Part shown: positions 19,820-32,546 of the stretch, in pieces
Layout: every line of letters starts with the position of its first letter
Position numbering within the stretch: position 1 is the first letter of the stretch
Assembly (NCBI RefSeq): GCF_943734655.1
Contig: NC_071354.1
Location: 45,068,044-45,132,043 of the forward strand
From: Sabethes cyaneus
Taxonomy: Eukaryota > Arthropoda > Insecta > Diptera > Culicidae
Reading direction: 5' to 3'
Length of the DNA stretch: 64,000 nt
Notes under the pieces: model-generated
Seen by the model: only the letters and a program-made list of their open reading frames with translations
What the model was told of the DNA's origin: nothing
Databases searched by the model: none
Translations under genes and position numbers: made by a program

Positions 19820-22800
19820 CTACTAACATCTACTAGTAACTTTCAGTTGTGCTTCGCAGTTAGATCGTCATTGGCAATACAGAAAAAAAGTTGAATATCA
19901 TATATACGTACCAAGGACCCCTAATAAGTGTAGTTTTCTATATTTAGAGCTAGTTGCGCTCCACTTGGCCTTTTGCTCGCTAAGCCGTTGCCACTTCTCA
20001 CTGCCTGCAGTGCCCTCTCCTCATAACCAAGCTCGCTAAGCCCGGTGAGGGCCGTGTGAATTTTCACAGGTGCTAAAATGTGTACAAATTAATCACGCTT
20101 CGAAGCAACTCTCGTTTCAAGGTGCCAAACTCTCCCTTCACAGAGTGCTGACGGATACATAGTATATGCGCTGGCTGGTACATATAGAGTAAGGGACATG
20201 GGAGGCAATATGATGTAGAAGAACTTTTCTGTGCTTGTTTGGTCATTGCACTAATGGCGACAGGCAAACTGCAATAGTCCAAGTTTTAATAGTTTTTAAT
20301 TTATCCCTAGACCGAATGGAGTTATTGCTATTTAGTCGAAGTTGAATCGTTAAGGGCACAGTCAAACACAAGTCACTGTCGGTGTTTGATGTTACATGCT
20401 ACTGTGCGTCATTTCATTTCAAGTTACCTCAGATAGCAGTATAATAAACACCAAGGTGAATTGTCGGTTACAGCGAAGTTGTTTACATTGGCACAACTAA
20501 CACAAAAAGTTGAGTGAATTAGCCGCACGACATTGGCTATCGTTTGGGACACGTATCATTGATAAACAAAGATCTTTGTGGTTAACAAAAAAAGTTTTCA
20601 TTAAGTCTGTATTTGAAATTGTGAATTAAATTACGGTGAAACGTTCCCCTGACTGTCCTTCACCTAAAAGCTAGAATGAGCGCAAATTAAAGGTTACCTT
20701 TTTTGTTGTTGTCATGTTGAACGTGTCATCGAAAACACTCCAATCCAGGCGACTTAAACGAGCAGGAAAAAAGCATTTTACTTAGCAACTGACGCTGTTA
20801 CTGGGCACAAGTCACGCTATCACGTGGCTACTGCGCATGACTTGCTGAACTTGTGCGACCTTCAACATTAGACTGTCATAATTTTCTAAAATTATAATCG
20901 AAGAACGTTGGGAACGATTCACATTTTTTTTTGTTAGAAATGGCATTAGGCGATTAGAGTTGCCATGACTTTTACACCTTTCTTTCTTTTGCGTCTTGGC
21001 TTATCTTTTTCAGTTCAGGCTGTCTTTCTCTCTACATCGCTCACTCGCTCGCACTGGCTCCAGGAAGGTGTAGTTCGACTGTTACAACCGTGTCTGCAAT
21101 TCTTTTCACAGACTATACAACTGTATACACACCTGTTTACTCTGTCTGCTGTGCACTTGCATCCGGCAGATGGTATGCGGCGAGATGTGCATATGTTTCT
21201 AATCGTTATGGTTTTATTCCAGCACAACAGTCTTCGTTGGCATGTTCGAAAAACAAAAGCTAACGTCCTGTTTTCGATATTATGTCGAGTAATTCTTCGC
21301 TCAATAAGGCAGATCATAATAACATAATTAATATTGCAATTACATGCTGTTACCAATCTTCATAACAAAATTTAGCTGTTTTTTGATTATCAAGTACAAA
21401 ACTGATGTAATTACGATTCTAAACTTAAAAAAATCGTAATTTTTAAAACACGATAAACTTGTCCTTTGAAAACAGTACGCATAAAAAGTCTAATAATTCA
21501 AAGCATCCTTTTTAGAAACGATTATCCATTTTATTATGCAATAAAAATTGAATAATCATCGTTTGGAGGATTCAAAACCTTGTTATCTGGTTTACTTTTG
21601 GAAGAGCTTCAGTATACTTCTCCTTGAAGCGCTTTTGTATTTTAGAAAAATCCTCGGCCCTTACCCTTAGTATGCCGACGAAATAAATTGGTCGAAAAAA
21701 AATTCGGGGGCTATAGCCTCCCCTAGAAATGAGCGCTAGTTCCGCCAATGGGTTTATTAGTATAAAGTATTTCTTAGTTATGCTGGAAAGTGATAAAAGT
21801 GACATTTTTCATGTGATAAAAATGCAATTCTTGATAGTATTTAAAACAAATTAATACTTTTTTCCATTTTTTCCTTTTTTTGGGTCCTGGGCCCTTTTGT
21901 AATGTCAACAAAGTGTCAGGGAGACCAGTTCTACCTATCGAGACAGGCAATGTGGTCCACTAAAACACAGGTAGAGTTCCAAGCATAGCCGACTCGCCTA
22001 TGCCCGCAGGTTGAGGCGTTCCGGCCCCGCGCGGACTCCACGAACTGACTCTGAGATCTCTCTGCCAAAGGCCGGAATGTCTTATTTTAAATATAATGAT
22101 GATGATGATGAGGAAAAAAAGATAGATTGAATTTGTAAATGCGCTTTGCTTTGGATATTTTGCACTAATTGAGTTGTAAAATGTAGTATAGTGAAGAAGT
22201 GGAGGACCGCCTAACACCGGTCCTCAACCGCGCGCCTATTATCAATATTCCAACACAAACAACTACAAACAAACTAATAGAAAGACAAATTTTGGACCGC
22301 TAGTGGTTATGAACTTATCATGGCAAATTTCATCGTACATCCCCCTAGCATTTATGCACTATCCCAAGATAGGTCTACAAATTAAATTGAGCGCAGCATG
22401 ACTTGGACGTTCGCGGTAGTCGACAGAAACTTTAAAATATAGAGTCGAACCCGCTTCCCAACCCTCAAGACCAAAGAGCTAGTGCGCAGTATCTATAATA
22501 GAAATCCTTTGTCAAACCCCAAAAACCAACCGCTAGAAATTTTTTATTATTATGAATTAAATGCAATATTTAATGCAAGAATTTAATTAATTTTCCCATC
22601 CCATGCTAACTTAGCATCTCAATTATTGCCCGTAATCATTTTAGAATGCTCTTTCGGCATCCAAACCGGGTTTGGTATCCCGTTAAATCCCCTTACTAAA
22701 TCTAAGTCCCCGACTAATAAAAAACAGCATTTTTGGAGATGTGACAGCTGTGATAAATAGGATGAGCCCCAGAAACATTCATCTATTAATTATCAGATAT

Positions 22801-23169
22801 CCCCGTACTGGCTTTATTCTTAAACGGAATAAAAGCACTTTATGAATAACGTAACAATCACATTTGGTAAATTTTTGCCCCTAGTCCCACTTGAAATCTT
22901 AAAAGTATTTTGACATATATCCACATTTAGAAGTAAACGTGACCGCTGTTCATTTACTGATTAGTCAAAAAGTCCTACACCACGACAAGGTTAAGTTTTA
23001 TCGTAGGGTGAAACAAATTAATACTTTTTTGAATCAAATTAGTTCATGGTACATTTCAAATGTTTTCTATATTATTGAAGAACGCATACTCTTGGCTTTC
23101 GTCATTCGCCTTTTGCCTATGTATTTGATCTTGCATTTTTCGTCGTTTGGTTATTATGTATTTTGTTCT
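19820..23169. other. Unassigned DNA
   Basis: No gene or complete element recognised in about 3.3 kb. A short (ATG)n run is at ~22096-22111. A GC-richer stretch at 21940-22240 (with 'ggttgaggcgttccggccccgcgcgg') has an open minus-strand frame but no domain. The frame at 20965-21327 likewise shows no recognisable signature. Confidence 0.4.
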
Positions 23170-24260
23170 TAAATTTTTCGTATTTTTGTTGTGCTATCTG
23201 TTCTCCGTCGCCTTTTCCTGTCATCTTCTTGTCGTTTTTTGGCTTTTAATTCGATTGTAGTCACTTTAACGGCTTTGAGTCATTTATGATTTCTACGGGA
23301 CTGGAATTTGAACCCGAGTCCTCAACGTGACAGGCGTGAGTGCTAACCAATACACCGTGTTGGCCCCTCGCTTTTTGTTGTTTTTTGTTATTCTTAACAT
23401 CTGGTATTCTGTCATCGTCTTTTTAGTCTCTTTTTGCGATTTATTAGCGATAGTGTCGTCATTAGGGTCTGTTTTGGCATGGCGTGTCACTGTTTTGCTG
23501 ACTTTTAATTGTCTTTTAATTAAAGGCTACACCTATTTATAGTCTTTTCGTCGTTTTGTAATGCTGTTTTTTGGCATTTTTGAGGCTGTTTTAACGTTGG
23601 CGCCTTTAAACCATATTTTTGTCGTTTTTCGTTTTTTCGCCTACTTGTCTTCACTTCTTCGTCATATTTTTTCGCATGCATTTCACTGCCTGCTCGTCGT
23701 TTATTTGCTGTCGTTTCATCGTTCTTTCATCTGTTTTTTGTAATCTCTTTGCTGCCTTTTCTCCGTATTCGTCGTTTCATTGTGATTTATTTTTTATATA
23801 TTTATATGGTCTTTCATGGTCCTTTTTCCATCATTCCATCGTGTTTTCGTTTTATGACATTTTGCCACCTTTTCTTTTCGTTTTTAGTGTCATCTTTTCA
23901 TCATCTTTCGTCCTGTTTGTTCCTAAGACAACAAAAATGGTTATATTTTTATTGTCTTTTCGTTGTTCTTCCGGCGTCTTTTTGACAACGTATACTCGCC
24001 ATCTTTTCGTAGTTTTTTTGCACGTTTTATCGCCTATTTGACACTTTTTAAATGTCTCTTTCCCATGTTTTGTCGCAGTTGTGGCAGTTTTTTCGTCGTC
24101 TTTTTATCGTATTTTTCCATCTTTTAATCACTGTTTCATTGACTTTTATTCACATTTTCCTCAACATTCCGCTGTCTTTCGCCATCTCTTCGTTGTCTTT
24201 TCTATTTATTTAGTCATCTTTTCATCACTTTTTCATGGCTTAAATACCAAGAGTTTTTGT
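23170..24260 (-). repeat. Pyrimidine-rich degenerate repeat tract ('ttttcgtcgttttt')
   Basis: About 1 kb with recurring 'tcgtcgtttt', 'tttcatcgttc' and 'cttttcgtc' variants and a strong T bias. The open, Phe/Leu/Ser-rich plus-strand frames across it (up to 140 codons) are compositional. It resembles, on the opposite strand, the purine-rich tract at 5100-6415, and is interrupted near its left end by a SINE head. Confidence 0.75.
23292..23367 (-). mobile_element. tRNA-derived SINE head (family 3)
   Basis: On the minus strand the sequence begins ggggccaacacggtg and contains an A-box-like tattggttagcactc and a B box gggttcaaattcc, spaced as in a tRNA. It is followed by 'gtagaaatcataaatgact' and 'aaagccgttaaagtgactac', non-tRNA sequence typical of a SINE body. 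The acceptor stem does not pair well enough for a functional tRNA gene. The 3' end is lost in the pyrimidine-rich tract. Confidence 0.75.
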
Positions 24261-24668
24261 TTGGCTCGTAGAAAGAGCATATTGAAAATTAATGCATAGG
24301 ATTTCTTGTAATGATTATAATAACAACCCTATTCGCTTGATTTTGAAATTCTATCACACTACAGGAATCATATTAAGGAACTGCCAAATTGTGGGGAAAA
24401 AGCAAAAATGAAAATATTTTGCCATTTTGGCGTAAATATCACTACGGTCGGAAAGCGAAAGTAGAGATGTGAAGAATTTCATGCCATTAAGGTGAAGGTC
24501 GTCAGAGGCCAGCTGCCTTTTAACTGATTTCAGTACTTGTTTTCACTATCGTTTTGTTTATGCTAAGTTTATGCTAAGTTGCTAGCAGTAGGTAATAATC
24601 TTTTATGAACAATTATGAAACGTAGAATAGCGTATCGATTTTTACTGTTGAACTAGATTCGACAGTAA
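24261..24668. other. Unassigned DNA
   Basis: No recognisable feature. Confidence 0.4.
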
Positions 24669-25305
24669 TTCTATCACATAAAATGTTGTTTACGGTGAAT
24701 TTTATAAGTATATTTTCGACACTTCACAACCGTTAATTAAATAGTGAAAATTATTGGCCAATTTCATGCTCAACGTAAATATGGCATCACTCCCGTTTCC
24801 TTGGTAACGTATCAACAACGACGATCGCGGATTCGGAATTTCAATCGAAACGAAGTAAAGTTTTTCATATCAATTCAAGTGAACAGTTTGGGCAAAATCA
24901 TTTAATATCTTACCAGATAACTGTTCGGGTGGTAAATTAAAGTTTTCTGTGTTTCAAGTTAAGTTTCGCAAGTGATGTGATAAATGGAACGGCCGAAAAA
25001 AAATTAAAGAAAAATCGACGGCGAAAAAGTGAAAATATAGTGATGAATTTTAATTGGGCAGAAATCTCAGTATTTAGTGTAAGTTATGCCCCAAAAAGTA
25101 ATAGAACCTATAGAATGCAATGTTTAGTACTTCGAGTTGCAAGATCTGATTACGGCTAGCAGGTTAGTTAAAACTAATTTTATTTTTTTGTGATGGTTTC
25201 CCGGGTCTATGGGAGTATGTTGATACACTGAAGAAGAGAAGGGAAGGGTGATTTTCGGTGCCATACTGACTGCCATAAATGTACTCTGACGACCTTGTCC
25301 TTAAC
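24669..25305 (+). repeat. Dispersed repeat B, copy 2
   Basis: Direct-orientation copy of 2500-3156, with the same first and last blocks (ttctatcacataaaatg ... gaccttgtccttaac). It lacks the 14-bp insertion of copy 1 and has a shorter 'agggaa' run near 25240. The conserved 38-codon frame is at 25043-25159. Different flanking sequences on both sides show these are two separate insertions or dispersals. Confidence 0.85.
25043..25159 (+). CDS. 38-aa repeat-encoded frame, second copy
   Basis: Encodes the same 38 residues as 2890-3006 (MNFNWAEI... SDYG) with one synonymous difference. An alternative upstream Met at 24977 would extend it to 60 residues, but that extension is not preserved in copy 1, so the internal Met is preferred. 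Function unknown. Confidence 0.3.
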   Translation: MNFNWAEISVFSVSYAPKSNRTYRMQCLVLRVARSDYG

Positions 25306-25837
25306 GCATATAATGATGAAAATTTCTATCTCAAGGTGAAGAATGCTAGTTCTTATTGACAGCATTAAAGCAAATCATCCATTTGTTATACACTGCCCAT
25401 TGAAGTTAACTATTCCATTCGCTTCTTTCTGTCAGAAAGACTAAAGTTATGCTTTTCGGGATATCATTTATTGCATGTAGCGTACTCGTACTTTTTGTCA
25501 CTAAATGAAACTTTCAATCTTTTCCGTAAAGTTTATGAAAATCCGCAGATTTGAGCACTTGATCCGTAGGTCCGTAGAAAATTCCTAAATTCGTAGATCT
25601 GGCATCACTGCGGGCCCGCTAGCCTCGCTGAGCGGCCAACCCTTTTAGGTCCAATACACCATCACATGGATCACGTATCTTTGTCAACTCGAACGATCGG
25701 TCGAACGAGTTTATTTTCTTAGCCTTATAGTAACTTTTGCAGAAGCGTAGGTATATTCAATTAGGTTAATTTTGCTCGTTCGTCCACCGAATCGCAGTGC
25801 GAACGAGGCAGTGTCAGTATTATGCGAAACGTCGTAA
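25306..25837. other. Unassigned DNA
   Basis: No recognisable feature, though the right part may be the diverged upstream portion of the retrotransposon end that follows. Confidence 0.4.
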
Positions 25838-26107
25838 GAAATTCGTGAACGTAGGTGGAAGTGGATCGAACACACCTTGAGGAAAGGAGCAAACGAGATC
25901 TGCAGAGAAGCGCTCGACTGGAATTCGCAAGGACAGCGTAGAAGAGGCAGATCTAGAAGCTCATGGCGACGCAGCTTAGCCAACGACATCCGAGCTGTCG
26001 AGAACGAGAACCTGTCCTGACGACAGGTAAAGGCCATGGCATGTAACCGTCGGCAGTGGAGCTCTGTTCTGTTGGATTGGCGGACATGAGCACATAAGTA
26101 AGTAAGT
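25838..26107 (+). pseudogene. Non-LTR retrotransposon 3' end (C-terminal ORF and AAGT tail)
   Basis: The plus strand reads EIRERRWKWIEHTLRKG, then EICREALDWNSQGQRRRGRS and SWRRSLANDIRAVE. This is the C-terminal 'WIGHTLRK / ALDWNPQG-RRRGRP' module found after the RT domain in many invertebrate non-LTR elements. A stop (tga) replaces the usual Trp in 'SWRQVKAMA', and a second stop follows DWRT. A short (TAAG)n tail at ~26095-26107 marks the 3' end. The element is 5'-truncated and dead. Confidence 0.88.
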
Positions 26108-27600
26108 ATCGACAATCGTGGCATTTTCAATCTGTTAGTGAAAAGTATTCATGGAGTTCAGTCGGTACGTTTAGTGTTAATATTTCGTAACATAAGTTTT
26201 CGCACAAGACATTTGATAAGATTCTATTGAATGTCAATGCAAACTGTTGAATGTATATAAATAACGGTTTTATGCCTACGGAAGGAGCGTCAAACGGTGC
26301 ACCAATTCCGCGGGCTTTTCCCTTCTCGAAGAAAAACAATAAAGAAATAAAGAAACGTAGTGGATAGTTACACATTTCACGAACACATTTTACGTTTAGG
26401 ACATCAAATTCATGTTGGTTGACATAAGGGCAATAATTTGTGACCTATTAGGATGGATAAACCTTGTAATTGTTTTTCAGAAATGGAGACGACTAAAATC
26501 GTAGGTGTATGATTGTCGTTTCAGACCTGGGAAGTAAAAATGCGCTTGCACATGAATGATTGATTTAGTGATTATAACAATGCTTGACAATGACGCATTT
26601 ATCAATAGTAAATTTTTAAAGTTTAGTTACTTTTATTACATTGTTCAATTCGTGGAAAGATTGTTGGCCGACTGCTACATATATGTTTTCCTTTTCGACG
26701 GCACCATTTGTGAAGACGTATTTTAAAAGACTGGACCGCAGAAATAAAAATTTTCTGAACTAGAAAACGAAAACAAAATTAAGGTGCCCCATTCTTTTAG
26801 GAATTATCGGTCGATGATATCGATAGGTGCTAGTATAGTAGTCAACCCCAATTTTTTTTAACATACAAATTGTTCAAAACAGATCTGAGGAGAAGAATCT
26901 TGAAAAAACTGCTAATGATTTTAAAATATTTTCAGATTGTACCTACGACCATTTACGACAAATCAAATGAGGAAAGAAAATCGCACGACTGACACAAAAG
27001 CTTAAGACAGTTAAATATATACTTATAGCAGCCTGAAACTATCAGTTTCATTAAAAAAAACGCCAAAATCCTAGGTATCCCACTATTAAACGTTTTTGCT
27101 GATTTCTATAGGAAGACCCGATGCCAGATAGCTGCGCACGATACCCATACCTGATCGGCAAACACATTGTCACCAAATTATTGGTTAAGGGCTCATGGTT
27201 CGAAACCTTCGCCAATACTACAGTAACGGGTTGTACGACAAATAACTCGTTGGAAAGAAAACAAAATTATTGTTACGTTACAAGTAAGGCAAAACTATCA
27301 GAACGTGCAGTACCGACAGGCGCGCTCTAAAAGCGGGGGTCATCACTTACTGTCTTCTGTAATGGGTCGCGCACAATTGGTACGAATTGAATCCTCTCAA
27401 TCAAAATTCCTTTATCGACCGTTTGACGGCGCGATCAAACGGTCCTGCCTTGGGAGCATGACATTTGCGCAGTAATTCTACCGAGCTGTGGCGAGGGCCG
27501 CTCGACAACACTAATCGCTAGCCTCGGAAGAAGACAAGGTTAGTAACTCCATACTGTTCATAGTGCTTGATACATCGGTAAAACTGTACGTTGGCACCCA
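26108..27600. other. Unassigned DNA
   Basis: No gene or complete element. The right third (27300-27600) is GC-richer and precedes a gag-like start, so it could hold an LTR, but I could not define LTR ends. Confidence 0.35.
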
Positions 27601-27655
27601 ACTAAAAACGAACCATTGACCTTGTAAAACCTAGCTTGGCTAGCAGACAGTTAGA

Positions 27656-27960
27656 ATGGAAGTTGATCCACTACACTTAAGGGAAGAAGAGCTCATTCGG
27701 GAAATGGCACTGCGTAATATTACGGATTTAGGGCAAACGACTCGAAGAATCAATTAGACACGTTTGCTAAAGGCTTAAGGAAGACATGACCCGTGGATAA
27801 TTTTATGCAAATTCCTCTCACGTTATGAGTGATTGCGCAAGAGGACGTGGTCGAAGTCGACAAGTTCCGTTTTCGGAATGACAGAAATCGACACTAAGTT
27901 CCTCACATCTACAAGTCCATCGCTGACCGTTTTTGGAACGAGAGAAACGGACTAAAGTGA
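27656..27960 (+). pseudogene. Possible LTR-retrotransposon gag start, degraded
   Basis: A frame from ATG at 27656 reads MEVDPLHLREEELIREMALR and then NITDLGQTTRRIN before a stop at ~27757. It resembles the N-terminus of insect LTR-retrotransposon gag proteins (acidic, with paired helices). The following sequence is out of frame. Just upstream, 'ttggcacccaac' at ~27592 could be a tRNA primer-binding site, which would place an LTR to its left. The identification is tentative. Confidence 0.35.
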
Positions 27961-30471
27961 ATCACAATCCTGGATATGAGGAGCGACGGGACTACTATTG
28001 ACCGTAGAACCGGAGCGGTACAGAAGTGAAGCTTACGGTCCCTGTCACAAAAAACGGGAGAGTAGTGACAGGACTCCAGCTAGAAATAATTTAAAGCTAT
28101 GTCAACTGGCTAAGCCGCGCCAACAAAGTGTTAAACACACCCAAATACCGTTAGTTAGATTGGGACAAATCGAGCCTGGTATATATACACTATGAAGATC
28201 AATGTTTTGCCAGAAATGCAATGAACCAGACGATTGCAGTCCAGCAGAGAAACGTGCATACATTCAAGATAATAAACTGAAACTAGTAACATTATTACTA
28301 TTATCATGATCTGTAACTATAATATTAATAACAATAGTTATAATTACAAACAAGCAGATGACCACAAGAAAATGACCTCTAATTCTGTTTGCTCACGTTT
28401 GCACTTACGTCCTGTTGGAAAAGTAGCCCGTGGCATATGCAAGTATACAAGTATTTTTCTTTCCAAATATTTCTATTAGAGTAAGTGCGATGAGGGAGTA
28501 AATAGGGGGGGGGTAAAAGTGCGATGAGGGTAAAAATGCGATGCAATGATTTATCAGTGCGGATTTCGAGTAGATTGACTACATTGGCATGGATGGGTGA
28601 GTACTTTGACAGCTTAAATCTATCGTAAACTTTTGTTGTTTACGAAGCATAGTTGCTGAGTTATGGGTAAATGTTATTTTAGAACGGTTTTGATGTAATA
28701 TTTCGTTAAACGGCAAATACGATATCAACAGGAGGATATTACTTATTGACAAATTGTAGCCGCGTTTTACATCACTCAGATATCTTTATTGAAATTGCAG
28801 TGAGAAGAATTTACAAAATATATTTCGCGTTTCCGTAATTTTATCAAACCCCGTCAAACGCCTAGCGAGGCAAAAGTTCGATTTACTGAGTCCTTGCGAC
28901 TTATAAGGTACTGCGCGCGACTCTGTTCGTCTGTCAGCGTTTTAGCTGCGATTCTCAATGCGGGTGTTCGGGGAAAGGCTTCGTTTCTATCACGGAGCGA
29001 AAAAACTCCAGTTTGTTTCAAACGAAATTTTTATAACAAGAACAACCTAAAAACATTTTTGATTCCAGCTGATGTATAGTTGAATGTGAAGACGTTGAGT
29101 TACTGCATCACTATAAAATATATTTTGTTGTTGTCCTTCTTTATATCTCACGAAAATTGATGACAACTTCAAAGATCGCACTAATGCCCCGCCCTACTCT
29201 ATATTTTATATTTGAGGATTTAAGAGTTTTAAGCTACAGTGTGTTTACCTGGCAGAAATATAAAGAAATCCATAATTCACTCAGATTATATTGACAACTA
29301 CAATGAAAAATTCTCAGTATTTATAGAATCACCTTTCTACTATTATCCTATACGACAAAAAAACAAATAAAACAATCAATAGACTATAAAAAAGTCATTG
29401 GTTTCGAATCATAAAATCAACGCAACATTCTCGAATTCTCTAGTAGCAAGCATGAGTTTCAGAATGTTTTGTTTACATTCAGCATGTGCGTGTGATGTGA
29501 TGCCGTTTCGCCGCATCTCTGTCTTGCTTTCTCTGTCTGTGGAGGTTCCAGTCTCTCTGGGGGGTGTACCACACGGGATGGAAGAAAATTGCGCATTAAG
29601 TGAACACTGCTATCAATTATCTGGCCTGGCAACAAAGGTTCATACTGCATCGATTGCTGCGTACACGTAGTAGGCAGGCAGTGTGATGTCAAGCAAAAAC
29701 AGTGAGAGAACAACAAATGGAACAAGATAACAGGGGAGTCGTGTTTGGTGTTTGAGACATTCTTTACATTTTTTTATTAGTGCTTCAATAATCATGTTAA
29801 TTTCTTATTCTTCAAAATGGTTTTTCTGTTTATGTTACTTATCCTTATTAGTTTTGACGCTAAACAAGTTGTATATTCTTTGATTAATTAAAATTGCTTT
29901 TGGAACAGACACGGCCTGCAATCAAGCATTATCTCATCGCAAAATTCTCATTAGACCGAGATAAACAAACGGAATTGGAGGCTAAAAATTAAACCTGCGG
30001 TTAAAGATGTTTTTCGCATGCAACGAAACGTTTCAAATCGTTATACATAGCTGCCTGCGTCACTAAGTCATACGTATACATTGTTATCCGGAGGTTTATC
30101 TCCGCGGTTAAACTTCATCACCTGGAGCCGGTGGGACTGATTTACCGTTTCCTTTTTGCGATTTCTTCTGTGTATACGCGCAGCATCAATTCGAGAGCAT
30201 CTATACCGACTGAACTGCCTTCCAATACGGTAAGTGCTTGTTCCTTGGAGGTAATTCGTCTTGAACTTTTTCCTGCTCCGCATGAAATATACACGAAGGT
30301 ACATAATGCGGGACATACATATCGAGATTGAAGAGAAGAAAGTTTTTACGTTTGTCAGAATGTGGACTGGTTATGTGTGTTCGGTTCGGTTTGCTCGGTT
30401 GCTGGTTTGGGGGTGTGGGGGAGGTGGAGAGAAAGAGCGACAGAGAGTGGAAGCATAAAAGTTTTGAAATT
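27961..30471. other. Unassigned DNA
   Basis: No convincing gene. A G-run with repeated 'taaaagtgcgatgaggg' lies at ~28490-28540. A partly complementary 'gatcgcactaatgccccgccctactct' near 29177-29203 might bound a decayed TIR element of ~720 bp. At 30151-30290 (minus) a short open stretch containing GIDALELMLRVYTEEI looks protein-like but is unsupported. Confidence 0.3.
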
Positions 30472-30667
30472 TATTTTCCCATGTCAAGGAATGAGAAATG
30501 ATCCTGGCTGGACCAGCCATGCCGTGGATAGCAGCTCAGTTTTCCATCGAAGCTGCAAACTTGAAGCACCGCCTTTCGGTGACGTATGTCCCTGGATCCG
30601 GATTGATCGATTCCCGCTAGCAGTTCCTTTTCCTGGTTGGTACACCCGGTGTTGGGCAGGAAAATTT
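30472..30667 (-). CDS. Candidate 3'-terminal exon of an unrecognised gene
   Basis: On the minus strand an acceptor-like 'ttatcttcttcgacattgaatag' ends at 30668. It is followed by an open frame reading EIFLPNTGCTNQEKELLAGI and later FDGKLSCYPRHGWSSQDHFS, ending DMGK then TAA. The stop overlaps AATAAA, a poly-A signal. Base composition is richer in G+C than around it. However, the plus strand is also open across most of this stretch and I recognise no domain, so this could be chance. There is no convincing partner exon. Confidence 0.22.
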
Positions 30668-32314
30668 CTATTCAATGTCGAAGAAGATAAATCGTGCTGG
30701 TGAAAATGCGGTCTGTCAAATTTTTAATGGAATCTGTCTTACGCTAGCCACCTTTCCCAGCTGAAACAAGCTGCTTTACTAATGTTTCAAAATTTTAAGT
30801 TTAGCGTTAATCCCGTAGGTATTAAACTATTCGAAAACTCTGAAACGAGCGGGATGAAACGTTTTTCACAGAACGGTTCCAATTACGTAGAACATCGGTT
30901 CGGCAATTACTCAGCGTCGACGAAGGAAATGCTTGCACCATTAATCATCATTTCGCAGAATTATAAAAATAACAGATTCCATAATATTGGAAATTGATTC
31001 ATCCGTTACGCATCGTTGCGGAAGTGAACACACAAGCTGTGAGTGTGCAGCATTTCAGTAGATATCAACTTATTAATTCTTACATGTCATCTATACTGTC
31101 GGCAGCAGTCGCAAGACACACTAGGAAAATGAGAAAAACTTTTCTGATAAATAATGTATGTTTTCTCATTTATTGCTGGTTTATGGTGGATCATTTTGTC
31201 CAAAATTTCAGAAAGTAAAAATACAGTCATTGTTTTCATGTCCAAATTTTAAGAGGGTTTGACTCGCGGTTACATTCTACTGGATACCTTGAGAAAAGTG
31301 GCCACAAGTCTCTTAAATTATATTGTCAGAAAACAGCTATAATACCAAATAGTTATTTCTTCTTTGTTCTTTGAAAAAAATTCGCCTTTGCCTTTTGCAG
31401 TAATGAAGTTTGCGTTTTGGTAGATTTACTATGGTACAGTCCCTAATGCTAGTAGCAGGCTGTTGTGTACTTTTTTATGTAAGTAGTGTATTAGGTACCT
31501 CACCTATAGGTTGTTTTATGACTGTAATGCAAACTACGGCGAAGATAACTATCATGTTTGCAGTTTATTTTTATGCGTGCTAACTTTTCGTAGTCGTTCA
31601 GAGCGTTGTTGGTAGACTTGGTAGGTACCTACTGTTCATTACTGTGGAGCATAAAAAATGATTAGATATTCACTTTGAGCAAACAATGTTGCTTTGATTA
31701 GAGAAAAGGTAGCAACCGAGAGCGTAGCAACCAACGACTTCGGACAAAAGTGAGTGCTTGTTGCTTGTCGTTTTTCAACGACTTCCAGGAAGGTTTTTTT
31801 ACATAAAAATAACTGATTTTAAGCTGCAGATCAGAGTAAACCGGTACCACGGCTAACGGTCATTTTCAGGTTGCCATATTTTTCCCATACAAAAATTAAC
31901 CGCAACAAATCATTTTTAGGAAAAAAATGTTTCAGTGGTTGGTTGTGTTTTGACTCAAACTTTGAACACTTCAGAATAGAATGCTCGTTAGTATTGCCAA
32001 GAGGGCAAACTATTACGCGTATTGTGCATCCCCGTGTTCGTTAGAATGTCCTCTATTCGGTCAGGTACGCCATTAAACTGTAGGACTCATTGTAGGAAAT
32101 CAGTGGGGGGTGAGAACTCAAATTTACACTTAGTAAGCTTACTCTTAGCAATTCGTGTAAAAAAATCTGTTTTTTCGATTGCATTAAAGAGTGTCCCACA
32201 TAAAATGGCACCACGAAAGAAACGCTGTAGAAAATTACGTAATTGACCGATCCTTTTCAAACTTTCAGGCAATAAAATATAACCCATCAGTAAACTTTTG
32301 GCATATTAATTTTA
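30668..32314. other. Unassigned AT-rich DNA
   Basis: No gene recognised. The right end (about 32020-32310) lies just beyond the transposase C-terminus and probably includes the mariner 3' UTR and TIR, which I could not delimit. Confidence 0.4.
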
Positions 32315-32546
32315 TTAAACTTCGATGCCATAACCGCATGCTCGCACCTTACGCTTAACCCTACTCATAAGGTTATGTACAACATCTGGCTGTAGCTTCT
32401 TCTGTACGGAAACCCACTTGTTCTTCATGTCTTCCTCAGATTCGACCTCCTTGCTTCCATTGTGCCTGCTTCATAATAGCCCAGTATTTTTCGATGGGCC
32501 TTAGTTCCGGTGCGCTAGGGAGGGGAGGGGGGGACTCTTGTCCATG

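Noticed and set aside
20965..21356. Overlapping plus (120 codons) and minus (113 codons) frames
   Set aside because: Both strands are open over the same interval, neither has a recognisable domain, and no splice or poly-A context was seen.
23292..23367. Functional tRNA gene
   Set aside because: A and B boxes are present, but the ends do not form a convincing acceptor stem and the sequence continues into a SINE-like body.
23619..24041. 140-codon hydrophobic plus-strand frame
   Set aside because: It lies in a degenerate pyrimidine-rich repeat and overlaps similar frames; Phe, Leu and Ser content follows base composition.
28478..29203. TIR element bounded by 'gtgcgatgaggg' motifs
   Set aside because: The inverted match between the ends is loose and no target duplication or second copy was seen.
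30151..30290. Minus-strand exon with GIDALELMLRVYTEEIAKRKR, reminiscent of a histone-fold protein such as CENP-X
   Set aside because: The resemblance is too short, no flanking exons were found, and two other frames are open over the same bases.
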